From assembly GCA_964537055.1 (NCBI GenBank), contig CAZHYV010000007.1, positions 124,001 through 188,000 on the forward strand: a stretch of 64,000 bases of DNA, given 5' to 3'. A program made the position numbers and the translations under genes. Every line of letters begins with the position of its first letter. The stretch's first letter is position 1. Under the pieces are notes generated by a model, which saw only the letters and a list, made by a program, of their open reading frames with translations, did not search any database and was not told the DNA's origin. Shown here one piece after another: positions 1 through 7,846 of this stretch. Source of the DNA: CAZHYV01 sp964537055. Lineage in GTDB: Bacteria > Myxococcota_A > Polyangia > Palsa-1104 > JAEUJZ01.

Positions 1-1
1 C

Positions 2-268
2 TGCGGAAAAAGGATGACAGCTGAATATCAGGGGATTGTACCAGACACCTTCCGCGACGGAGCCGAGGTTGTGCTAAAAGGATCTTTACAGACGCCTGTA
101 GCCCAAACATCTGCAGCCGCCCAAGCTCCATCTGGGTCATCGCCATTCCTCCATATTCTTGTCAAAGAAGTGCTTGGGAAGTGCCCTTCTAAATACTCAC
201 AAGATCTAAAGCATCTCAAGGAACAGTCCGAACGATGCATCCAAGAAACCAAGGAGTCGTCTCTATGA
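2..268 (+). CDS. ccmE: Cytochrome c maturation protein CcmE, C-terminal part
   Basis: This is the 3' end of a gene that begins before the window. CcmE is the periplasmic heme chaperone that carries heme from CcmC to the CcmF lyase. The visible part contains the OB-fold end with the family pattern YQGIVPDTFRDG followed by a VVLKGSL strand and a KEVLGKCPSKY segment that matches the usual CcmE C-terminus (normally E(V/I)LAKHDENYxP). The heme-binding histidine lies upstream and cannot be checked. A low-complexity A/Q/S/P stretch sits between the two conserved parts. The stop overlaps the ccmF start in an ATGA, which supports translation coupling within the ccm operon. Identification rests on motif and context and is fairly secure. 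Confidence 0.8.
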   Translation, partial: CGKRMTAEYQGIVPDTFRDGAEVVLKGSLQTPVAQTSAAAQAPSGSSPFLHILVKEVLGKCPSKYSQDLKHLKEQSERCIQETKESSL

Positions 269-2853
269 CTTTTGGGATAAAAGCAGCCCAATTTGGCGAA
301 TGGGTTTTGGTGTTTACCCTGTTTGCAGCAGTATACGCAGGGGTTGCTGCAGTCTTAGGGGCTAAACTAAAGCTTGAACGGCTCCGTGCCTCAGCCAATT
401 ATGGAGCCTACCTAACCACCGCCTTTCTATCGCTGGCAACTGCGGTTGTCTTTTTCTTCCTTCTTTCGAATGATTTTTCCGTAAAGTATGTATACCTCAA
501 TTCAAACGCTTCCATGCCTTGGTATTACAAACTCACCGCGTACTGGGGTGGGCTGGATGGATCGATTTTATTCTGGGCGTGGCTGCTTTCTCTGTTTTCT
601 GCCTTAACCATTCATCAAAATCGCCACCGTCACCGTGATCTAATTCCTTGGGTGATTGTCACCCTGATGGGAATTCTTATCTTCTTCTTAATTCTGCTCC
701 TTTTCTATAAGCGACCCTTTGAGGTATTTCTAACGAAGGCGCCTGTTCAAGGAAAGGGGCTAAATCCTCTGCTACAAGATCCGTACATGGCGACGCATCC
801 TCCCTCCCTCTATGTTGGCTATGTTTCTGCAAGCATCCCCTTTGCGTTTGGCATCGCTGCCCTGATTACCGGACAGGTTGACGAGACCTGGATTCAGTCG
901 ATGCGCAGATGGATGCTCGTTTGCTTCTACTTTCTTTCGCAGGGGCTTATCCTCGGCTCCCTGTGGGCCTATCATGTGCTAGGCTGGGGTGGGTACTGGA
1001 ACTGGGATCCCGTAGAAAATGCAGGGCTTTTACCCTGGTTTACTGCCACGGCATTTCTACACTCAATTACAATTCAAGAGCGAAAGGGAATGATGAAAGT
1101 TTGGAACCTGGTGCTAGTGATTCTCACCTTTCTTCTAACGATGGTAGGTACGTTTCTCACTCGCTCTGGGGTGGTTCAATCTGTCCATGCGTTCGGAGAG
1201 GACCAAGCGCTGGCAGCCCTTTTTCTTACGTTGATTGGAACCGTGACCGCCATTTCGTTTGGTCTTTTGATCCATCGGCTTCCCCGTTTGAGATCTCGCG
1301 AGCATCTTGATTCCGTACTCTCTCGAGAATTTGCGTTTCTCTGTAACAATTGGGTCCTTTTGGGGGCCGCGTTCTTTGTGCTAGTGGCGACGTTGTTCCC
1401 TACCCTCTCTGAGACCCTACGGCGAGCACGAATTACAGTGGGGCCTCCCTTCTACAATCGCTGGCTAGGACCACTTGGACTTCTTTTGCTCTTTTTGACG
1501 GGGGTGGGGCCCCTAATTCCTTTTGGGAAGAGCTCCTGGAAAAAGCTAGGCCGACAATTTTTTATACCTATGCTGGTTTGTGGAATAACGATCCTGTTGC
1601 TGGCCCTTTTCTTCCCCACCTCCCGAACCACAAGCGAGTTTCTACATACTCATTTTCGCCTTCCAACAGGCCTGATCTGCATTGGGCTTTGTGCCTTTGT
1701 TGTAGGAAGCATCGCCCAAGAATTCTACCAAGGAACTTTGGCCCGCAGAAAGATGACAGGGCTTGGGAGACTTTCTTCTTTCTTGGGACTGGTTTCTAGA
1801 AATCGTCGTCGCTACGGAGGATATGTGGTTCACGTAGGCATTGCCCTTATGTTTTTAGGTTTTGCCGGACAGCCCTACGAAGAAGAATATCAGCTCCTCT
1901 TTTCGAAAGCAGGCCAAGAGCAAGCAGCAGGCAAGTACCGGATCCGCTACGAAGGATACACACAATTTCAAGATTCCTTACGAGAACAAATTCAGGAAGT
2001 GAAAATCTCAATTTTCAAAAATTCTCAGCTGCTGGATACTGTACGCCCAGCGAAATGGAGCTATCGAGGACACACAGATGAACCCCCTAGAACCATTGTA
2101 AGTTTGCGGGCAGGCCTTAAAAACGACGTGTATCTCATCTTCGATGCGTACGATCCCACGCTTTCCATCGCAAGTGTTCGGGTCCTTATCAAACCCTTGG
2201 TAACATGGATCTGGATCGGGTTTGTCTTCCTATTTCTAGGGACGGTGATCGCATTTTTTCCTGAATCTACCTTTCAAAGAGGCCTCTTTCGATCTTCCCC
2301 GTCTTCGATTGCTTTATTTCTTTTCGTGACGGTAAGCACTATGAGCCCAGTCGTCCTTTCTAATCAGGTCCAAGCGGAAGAAAGTGTACATACAACTACC
2401 AAAACCAACCCATTGCCCACCGCTCCTCGAAACGATCTTGAACGCAACCTAAGACGCTCTTTGGTTTGTATGTGTGGAGGGTGTGGACGACAAACACTGG
2501 CCGATTGTACCTGTGGTTATGCAGCGAAAGAACGGGCCGTCCTTGCCAGTTTACTCGATCAAGGGAGAAGTCGAGAGGAAATCCTAGCGTATTTTACTAC
2601 TAAATACCATGGGGAGTCGGTTCTTGTGACCCCAAGCGATCAAGGGTTTAACCGACTTGCCTGGATTCTTCCTACCTTGGGGATGGTAGGGGCACTTGGA
2701 CTGCTTGGTGCTTTCGGATACCGACTTAGAAAACGGAATCTCTCTCACAAGCAGCCCGATTTGCCCCCCCAACCTAAGCAAACCAGCCCTTACGAGCAGC
2801 GGCCAAGTCTGTACGAGCAAAAACTAGATGAGGAATTGGATGACCTGGGCTAA
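265..2853 (+). CDS. ccmF: Heme lyase CcmF fused to a CcmH-type thiol reductase domain
   Basis: CcmF is the integral-membrane subunit that attaches heme to apocytochrome c on the periplasmic side. About 862 residues with many membrane segments are present. The signature tryptophan-rich heme motif WGGYWNWDPVEN lies near residues 240-255. After the last CcmF membrane segment the chain continues into a CcmH-like domain at about residues 722-840: LVCMCGGCG with cysteines near 735, 737 and 740, another two cysteines in ADCTCG, and then a C-terminal membrane helix. CcmH normally keeps the apocytochrome CXXCH thiols reduced, so heme lyase and thiol reductase are covalently joined here. The ATG at 265 is chosen because it overlaps the ccmE stop as ATGA; an in-frame ATG at 235 would add ten unconserved residues. 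The gene overlaps the next one slightly. Confidence 0.92.
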   Translation: MTFGIKAAQFGEWVLVFTLFAAVYAGVAAVLGAKLKLERLRASANYGAYLTTAFLSLATAVVFFFLLSNDFSVKYVYLNSNASMPWYYKLTAYWGGLDGSILFWAWLLSLFSALTIHQNRHRHRDLIPWVIVTLMGILIFFLILLLFYKRPFEVFLTKAPVQGKGLNPLLQDPYMATHPPSLYVGYVSASIPFAFGIAALITGQVDETWIQSMRRWMLVCFYFLSQGLILGSLWAYHVLGWGGYWNWDPVENAGLLPWFTATAFLHSITIQERKGMMKVWNLVLVILTFLLTMVGTFLTRSGVVQSVHAFGEDQALAALFLTLIGTVTAISFGLLIHRLPRLRSREHLDSVLSREFAFLCNNWVLLGAAFFVLVATLFPTLSETLRRARITVGPPFYNRWLGPLGLLLLFLTGVGPLIPFGKSSWKKLGRQFFIPMLVCGITILLLALFFPTSRTTSEFLHTHFRLPTGLICIGLCAFVVGSIAQEFYQGTLARRKMTGLGRLSSFLGLVSRNRRRYGGYVVHVGIALMFLGFAGQPYEEEYQLLFSKAGQEQAAGKYRIRYEGYTQFQDSLREQIQEVKISIFKNSQLLDTVRPAKWSYRGHTDEPPRTIVSLRAGLKNDVYLIFDAYDPTLSIASVRVLIKPLVTWIWIGFVFLFLGTVIAFFPESTFQRGLFRSSPSSIALFLFVTVSTMSPVVLSNQVQAEESVHTTTKTNPLPTAPRNDLERNLRRSLVCMCGGCGRQTLADCTCGYAAKERAVLASLLDQGRSREEILAYFTTKYHGESVLVTPSDQGFNRLAWILPTLGMVGALGLLGAFGYRLRKRNLSHKQPDLPPQPKQTSPYEQRPSLYEQKLDEELDDLG

Positions 2854-4471
2854 ATTCTACAATTCTACACTGCCCAAGCTTTTGCTTGCTGCTAGCATTT
2901 TGGGCTGCATGGTGCTCTTTCCTTTGCTGCTAGGAAGGGGTCCTGGAATAGCGCTTGCCCTTGCCGCCTCAATCTTGGGATGGATTGGCTACCTCCTTTT
3001 TAAAATGGCTCGTGTTCTTACGAAAAACAGCCCTTCTTCGCAAAACTCTTTTGAGGAAGGATTCTTTGAAGAAGGAATCTCAGAGGGGAATCTCTCGTTA
3101 CGGGAAACCAGGCAAGCCTATCATACCATCAAAAAGGCGCTCAAGGAGCTCGAGCTTGATTACGAGATGGGCAAATTATCTTCTCAGGATTATGAAGAAC
3201 TGCGAAATCAATACCGCTCCCGAGCACTGACATTGCTTGCCCAGCTAGACAAGGCCGCTCTCCCTATAGAACAAACTCCTTCTCGCCCTAAGGAGATTGC
3301 GCAGACAGAATCTCCTCCCCTCCCCAGACACGGGGGGATGTCTGCCATGGTCATGCTTGCGTTTCTTTCTTTGACCACCCTTTTATCACCAGGTCTCGCA
3401 GGTGCACAACCTTTACCTCCTTCGGGAGGATTTTCCCCAGCCCAAATGTCTGGGATTCCTCGGCTTGATCCTTCCTTACCTAAACAAACGATTGTGGTAC
3501 GGCTGATTCAGGAGGATTTTCAGCACAACCTCGCGCAAACTGAAGTCAAGCTTGTTTCGGTGGATACTCATACAACCAGAGTCCAACGTACTGACGCAGA
3601 GGGCCGTAGTACATTTACCAATGTGGGTGAGGGTACTTACAAGGCTCAAGCTCGCTACCAGGACCAAGAGCTGACCTCTCAACCCATACAGGTGACAAAA
3701 ACTTCAACCGAGGGGTTTCGGGTGCTTTTTGTCTTTTCAGCCGAAAATAAAGCCGTTCCGCCTCTTCCAAACAGAGCCTCCTCTCTCCAAAAAACAGCAA
3801 GCTCCACCCAGGAGGCGATGAATCATTTGTATATCGACCAAAACTCCTACCTTTGGATCGAATTCTATTCGGATGATTGGCTCATGGTGCGAGAGTTTAT
3901 TGTTTTGCAAAATCCCCTCCCTACCGCTGTTGTTCCTGGAGAGCAGGGGCTGGAGATTGCTCTGCCCGAAGGGGCACACCTCCCTCAAATTCTGATGGCG
4001 GAAAAAACAGCAGCCCTTACGATCGAGCAGCGGGATCCAAACCAACCTCCCTCGTTATTTATTTTTAGTCCGATTCCTAAAGGGACCCATCAAATTGAAC
4101 TAGGGTTTTTCCTTCAGGGCAAAGAGACCTTCGTATTTCGTCAGCACCTTTCTTTGCCTTGGCAACTCCCTACCTTGATCCTTGAGCATTATCCTGGAAT
4201 AAAATTCGATAGTGCCTTCTTTCCAAACCGGAAATTTAATAAACTTCATGATATCTCTTTTATGGTCGCTTCTGCTTCGTCCGATTTTCCAAAGGGAGGA
4301 GATCTCACTTTCTCCTTACGCTTAGAAAAGACTCCATGGATCTCGATCATCGGAGCTGCGGCTTCGATCCTTCTTGTATTGGGGGGCATTTTTCTTTTTT
4401 ATCTAAAAAAAGCACGGAGCTCATCGTCTTTAGGCGCCGAAACATCTTTCACTCGCGAGGATACACCGTGA
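2840..4471 (+). CDS. CcmI-like membrane protein with carboxypeptidase-regulatory-like domain
   Basis: About 543 residues. Two N-terminal membrane helices are followed by a helical segment (roughly residues 85-135) with KELELDYEMGKLSSQDYEEL, the pattern seen at the start of CcmI-type cytochrome c assembly proteins. A third hydrophobic segment and a Gly/Pro-rich linker then lead to a probable periplasmic beta-rich region resembling a carboxypeptidase regulatory-like (Ig-type) domain (around 210-290), more beta-rich sequence, and a C-terminal membrane helix with a short basic tail. The start at 2840 is preferred because AGGA lies five bases upstream; ATG 2828 has no ribosome site. Position between ccmF and ccmA suggests a role in presenting apocytochrome or organising the lyase, which is inference. 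No TPR repeats typical of full CcmI are visible. Confidence 0.6.
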   Translation: MTWAKFYNSTLPKLLLAASILGCMVLFPLLLGRGPGIALALAASILGWIGYLLFKMARVLTKNSPSSQNSFEEGFFEEGISEGNLSLRETRQAYHTIKKALKELELDYEMGKLSSQDYEELRNQYRSRALTLLAQLDKAALPIEQTPSRPKEIAQTESPPLPRHGGMSAMVMLAFLSLTTLLSPGLAGAQPLPPSGGFSPAQMSGIPRLDPSLPKQTIVVRLIQEDFQHNLAQTEVKLVSVDTHTTRVQRTDAEGRSTFTNVGEGTYKAQARYQDQELTSQPIQVTKTSTEGFRVLFVFSAENKAVPPLPNRASSLQKTASSTQEAMNHLYIDQNSYLWIEFYSDDWLMVREFIVLQNPLPTAVVPGEQGLEIALPEGAHLPQILMAEKTAALTIEQRDPNQPPSLFIFSPIPKGTHQIELGFFLQGKETFVFRQHLSLPWQLPTLILEHYPGIKFDSAFFPNRKFNKLHDISFMVASASSDFPKGGDLTFSLRLEKTPWISIIGAAASILLVLGGIFLFYLKKARSSSSLGAETSFTREDTP

Positions 4472-5232
4472 GCCTCACCACGTCCCCTCTCCGCATAGAA
4501 CGGGTTGGCAAGCATTACCAAAATCGGTGGGTGCTACGAAATCTCTCTCTCTCCTTTGAATTTGGCCAAATCGCCCTTCTTGCCGGATCGAATGGTGCAG
4601 GAAAGACAACTCTTCTTGGGATCTTGTCTACCCTTCTTGTTCCTGACCAAGGAAGCTTGTTTTACGAGGGCTCCCCTCTTCGTGAAAATTTTTTATCCGA
4701 TTATCGAAAGAAGCTAGGTATCGTCTCTTACCATTCGGGGTGCTATCTACACCTAAGTGCCCTTGAAAACCTCCTCCTTTTTGGGTCCCTTTATTTTATG
4801 AACCGCAAGGAAACGTCTCGACGTGCTGAAACTTGGCTCAATCAGGTCGGTCTCGCTGACGTTATGCATCGTCCAGTGAAAACGTTCTCCCGAGGGATGC
4901 TCCAGCGGCTTGCCCTAGCAAAAGCCATGCTTCCTTCTCCAAAGATTTTGCTTTTGGACGAACCGTACACAGGCCTTGATGCAGGCGGGAAGCAGCTGAT
5001 GACCCACTTTCTTCGCGAAAGCAAATCAAACAATGTGATGATCATCCTTGCAAGCCACGAAGTAGCAGACATCGCCCCTTTTTGCGACCAAGTCTTTCTT
5101 CTGGACCGAGGACAGCTTGCCCGTCAAGCAAAATTTACCGGAACTTCTTGCTCGATCGAAGCCATTGACCAACTTTCCCAGACTGTCGTTTCCCCAAGTA
5201 AGATGCCAGCAGAACGTGAGGTGGCAGGGTGA
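4468..5232 (+). CDS. ccmA: Heme exporter ATP-binding protein CcmA
   Basis: This is the cytoplasmic ATPase of the CcmAB complex, which uses ATP to release holo-CcmE from CcmC/CcmD. The 254-residue chain has a Walker A GSNGAGKTT at residues 40-48, an ABC signature in degenerate form FSRGMLQRLALAKAML, Walker B ILLLDEPYTGLD and a switch histidine in ASHE. The start is taken as GTG 4468, which overlaps the previous stop as GTGA and has GCGAGG seven bases upstream. Longer in-frame starts would extend deep into the previous gene. Length and the ccmB neighbour fit CcmA well, though the sequence alone would also fit a generic ABC export ATPase. Confidence 0.88.
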   Translation: MSLTTSPLRIERVGKHYQNRWVLRNLSLSFEFGQIALLAGSNGAGKTTLLGILSTLLVPDQGSLFYEGSPLRENFLSDYRKKLGIVSYHSGCYLHLSALENLLLFGSLYFMNRKETSRRAETWLNQVGLADVMHRPVKTFSRGMLQRLALAKAMLPSPKILLLDEPYTGLDAGGKQLMTHFLRESKSNNVMIILASHEVADIAPFCDQVFLLDRGQLARQAKFTGTSCSIEAIDQLSQTVVSPSKMPAEREVAG

Positions 5233-5951
5233 GTTCTCTACGGCCGTTTCTCACTTTGGTACAGAAAGAAATTCGTATTGAGCTTCGATCGAAAGAGCTG
5301 TTTCTAAGCGCTGCGTTTTTTTCACTTCTGACAGTTCTCCTGTTTGCATTTGCCTTTGTAGATGGAGGGTCTCTCTCTCCTCAACTCCAAGCGGGCATCT
5401 TATGGCTTGTGCTCTTTTTTTGCGGGGTACTCTGCGTTCATCGCTCTTTTCTAAGGGAAAGAGAAGAGAACACCCTCGAAGCGGTTCTTCTAACACCAAC
5501 GCCTGCGATCACCATTTATGCAGCAAAAGTAGTATCGGTCCTGCTGCTTTTGGGCATGGTCCTTTTGTTTCTTCTTCCCCTGCTCCTCCTCTTCTTACAC
5601 TTTCGCATTGCCTCTTTTGGGGTCTTTTCCTTGATCCTCTTTTTGGGACTTTTTGGGTTTGCTGCGCTTGCAAGTGTATTCGCGCTTCCGTTGGGGCAAA
5701 AGCAATCCGGAGCCCTTTTGCTGTCTATCTTTGTTTACCCTCTGTTGGTGCCTACGCTTATCGCTGGTGTTAAGGGCACGTTTTATGTACTATGCGATTC
5801 TACGGTTTCTTCAATGCAGTGCCAAAACCATTGGATGGAACCAGGAGTCAACGCTGAACTTGGACGGTGGATCAAGTTCTTAGGAGTTTTTGACATCTTT
5901 ACTCTGCTGATCAGCGCTTGGCTTGTAAAACCGCTTTCGGCAAAAGAGTGA
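5229..5951 (+). CDS. ccmB: Heme exporter permease CcmB
   Basis: CcmB is the membrane partner of CcmA. The protein has 240 residues and six predicted hydrophobic segments. The N-terminal LVQKEIRIELRSKELF is the typical CcmB start (a short cytoplasmic lead rich in charged residues before the first helix), and HRSFLREREENTLEAVLLTP matches the first cytoplasmic loop of the family. Translation begins with GTG in a GTGA overlap with ccmA. It is followed after ten bases by ccmC. Nothing unusual is seen apart from the repeated use of GTGA coupling. Confidence 0.88.
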   Translation: MSSLRPFLTLVQKEIRIELRSKELFLSAAFFSLLTVLLFAFAFVDGGSLSPQLQAGILWLVLFFCGVLCVHRSFLREREENTLEAVLLTPTPAITIYAAKVVSVLLLLGMVLLFLLPLLLLFLHFRIASFGVFSLILFLGLFGFAALASVFALPLGQKQSGALLLSIFVYPLLVPTLIAGVKGTFYVLCDSTVSSMQCQNHWMEPGVNAELGRWIKFLGVFDIFTLLISAWLVKPLSAKE

Positions 5952-5961
5952 GGCTTTCTTG

Positions 5962-6702
5962 ATGGAACCACGAAAGAACTTGTTTTTAGAAATGCATGAA
6001 CCTAACAAGAAGACCCTCCCGGTCTCTTTGTTCCTTTTGCTTGTTCTCTGTGCGGCCTCTTTCCTGGCCAGCATTCATTATATCCTGCGCGCACCCATCG
6101 AGCCGACCATGGGACTCATTCAGCGTATCTTTTACTTCCATGTGCCTTGTGCCTGGGTAGCAATGCTGGCCGCAGTCCTCTGCGGAATCGCCAGCTTGTC
6201 CTTTCTGCTAAGGCCAAGCGATCGGGCAGACCGCTGGGCCGTATCCACGGCAGAGCTTTCGGTGATTTTTGGCCTTTGTGTGCTTGTCACTGGCCCACTT
6301 TGGGCCAAAAAAGCTTGGGGGGCCTACTGGCAGTGGGACGTTCGACTTACCACCACCCTCCTTTTGTGGATCGTATTTGTGATGTACTTATTCAGCAGAA
6401 AGTATGCAGGACCTTCGGGGAAGCGCCTGGCCGCAGCCCTCGCCGTGTTTGGCATGGTGGATGTGCCTCTGATCTATATTTCTGTCTCGTGGTGGCGTAC
6501 AATCCATCCTAAAACGAGCGTAGTTCCCACCCTGCAAGCGGGCATGAAGGTTGCTTTTTGGGTATCAATGGCCGCATTCACACTTTTGTTTGGCCTACTT
6601 CTTTGGTTGCGGATCCGGCTTGAAAAAGCACAGCAAATTTGTAGCGCGCTCGAATTAGAATTGGATGAGCCTTTAGACTCTTTCCAGGGAGACTTATCAT
6701 GA
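5962..6702 (+). CDS. ccmC: Heme-handling protein CcmC
   Basis: CcmC inserts heme into CcmE in the periplasm. The 246-residue protein has six membrane helices. The tryptophan-rich signature WGAYWQWDVRLTTTLLLW sits between helices, and two external histidines are present: one in FYFHVPCAW near residue 57 and one in WWRTIHP, as expected for axial heme ligands. ATG 5962 is preferred over TTG 5959 because of GAGTGAGG about eight bases upstream. The stop overlaps the next ATG (ATGA), continuing the tight operon. Confidence 0.92.
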   Translation: MEPRKNLFLEMHEPNKKTLPVSLFLLLVLCAASFLASIHYILRAPIEPTMGLIQRIFYFHVPCAWVAMLAAVLCGIASLSFLLRPSDRADRWAVSTAELSVIFGLCVLVTGPLWAKKAWGAYWQWDVRLTTTLLLWIVFVMYLFSRKYAGPSGKRLAAALAVFGMVDVPLIYISVSWWRTIHPKTSVVPTLQAGMKVAFWVSMAAFTLLFGLLLWLRIRLEKAQQICSALELELDEPLDSFQGDLS

Positions 6703-6980
6703 CATCGCAAAAAAAGAATCTTCTGTGGATGCTTACTCTTATCCTAGTCGGACTTTTTGCAACACAGACCTTTGCAGACTCACTAGGTGCAGCAGGAAGC
6801 ACAGCACCCCATGCTGATGAGAGTCTAACCGCTAGCTCATTTTTATGGCTTGCCTACCGGTTTATTTGGCTCGCGATCTTTGCATTTATCGCTACCATTG
6901 CCGTGAGGTATCGAAGATTGGATCAACGGCTTTGGGAACTGCAAAAACAAATGAGACCCACTCCGGGCAAGGCTGAGTAA
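6699..6980 (+). CDS. CcmD-like small membrane protein
   Basis: A 93-residue protein with an N-terminal hydrophobic segment ending in QTFADS, which may be a cleavable signal or a membrane anchor, and a second hydrophobic helix (about residues 48-70, FLWLAYRFIWLAIFAFIA) followed by RYRRLDQRLWELQKQM. The second half has the layout of CcmD, a small protein that holds CcmABC and CcmE together: one helix, then a basic amphipathic tail. Its place directly after ccmC and its ATGA overlap agree. The N-terminal extension is longer than in standard CcmD, so the name is given as similarity only. Confidence 0.6.
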   Translation: MTSQKKNLLWMLTLILVGLFATQTFADSLGAAGSTAPHADESLTASSFLWLAYRFIWLAIFAFIATIAVRYRRLDQRLWELQKQMRPTPGKAE

Positions 6981-6981
6981 C

Positions 6982-7170
6982 ATGCCTACCCTGGCCCATA
7001 TCATTTATATTCCTCTGATTTTGATGATAGGGATTGTGATTGGGTACATGTTAGCCAATCACACTGCCAAAGAGAGTAAGGCCGCCGCCTTGGCTCGCAA
7101 AAAACGAAGAGTGCAGCAAGCTGCAGATGCTGCTACCTCAAATCCGAATTCTTCCTACCCGCATGCCTGA
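6982..7170 (+). CDS. Small single-helix membrane protein in the ccm operon
   Basis: This 62-residue reading frame begins two bases after the CcmD-like stop. It encodes one membrane helix (residues 5-24) followed by a strongly basic segment (ARKKRRVQQAADAA), which predicts a cytoplasmic C-terminus. No family was recognised. Support for it being real comes from its tight placement between two same-strand genes and its sensible membrane topology; a clear ribosome site is lacking, so translation is probably coupled to the preceding gene. It could act with the CcmD-like protein, but that is a guess. Confidence 0.5.
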   Translation: MPTLAHIIYIPLILMIGIVIGYMLANHTAKESKAAALARKKRRVQQAADAATSNPNSSYPHA

Positions 7171-7837
7171 TGTATGCACGATTGACGCTAGCCCGTTGTC
7201 TCATGAAGGCCGTCTTGTTTCCTTGCAGATTCGTTCATTTTGCGTTACACAGTGCTTCATGCAAGCGTTGCCGGAATTACGAAAAGATCTTCGAAGCCTC
7301 AAGGTCCAAGACTCGATGGGTGTCGTTTACTACGATGTGTATGACCCCAAGTCGCTTGCGACGTTACGCCTCTATGATTTTGAGTGGCATTTGGCAGAAA
7401 AGCTCAATGAACCAAAGACAATGCCCGAAATGATTGCTTCCGCGAAAGAGGTGCTTGGGTTTGAGCCCACTCCCGAAGAAATCCATGTTTTCTTAGGCCA
7501 CCTCGTCAAATACGGTATCTGTGAAGCCCCCTCATCTCCGAACAAGCACCTTCCCTTATTGACTACAAAAGAAGTGCAAACTTCCGAAAAGAGCCAGCTT
7601 TCTGATGCATCTGTTTCTCAGGTTTCCCTGACGCCCAAGCCATTGCAGACGTCCCTTCAGCCCCAACCATCGCAAGAGCCATCGCAGGCCCTCTTGGCCC
7701 AAAATCCAGCGCAAGATTCGCCTCCCACCAAGGCTTCGTTGATACTTTCCTCTCGACATGTAGTGACCGGGCTGCTAGTTCCTCTTTTGGGGCTGCTTAT
7801 TTATTTATTCACCCTTCTCTTTCAAGCAACGCATTAG
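7163..7837 (+). CDS. Tail-anchored protein with possible PqqD-like domain
   Basis: About 224 residues, not firmly recognised. The N-terminal 120 residues include a stretch VVYYDVYDPKSLATLRLYDFEW, then a helical section with EPKTMPEMIASAKEVLG and PTPEEIHVFLGHL. This pattern resembles the small winged-helix PqqD/RRE-type domain that binds peptides or substrates. A linker rich in Q, P and S follows (about residues 140-190), then one C-terminal membrane helix with almost no tail. ATG 7163 overlaps the previous stop within ATGCCTGA and is preferred; an upstream ATG at 7127 is possible. It closes the ccm operon before the peptidase gene. A role in handling apocytochromes is inference from position. 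Confidence 0.5.
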   Translation: MPDVCTIDASPLSHEGRLVSLQIRSFCVTQCFMQALPELRKDLRSLKVQDSMGVVYYDVYDPKSLATLRLYDFEWHLAEKLNEPKTMPEMIASAKEVLGFEPTPEEIHVFLGHLVKYGICEAPSSPNKHLPLLTTKEVQTSEKSQLSDASVSQVSLTPKPLQTSLQPQPSQEPSQALLAQNPAQDSPPTKASLILSSRHVVTGLLVPLLGLLIYLFTLLFQATH

Positions 7838-7846
7838 GACATATTT

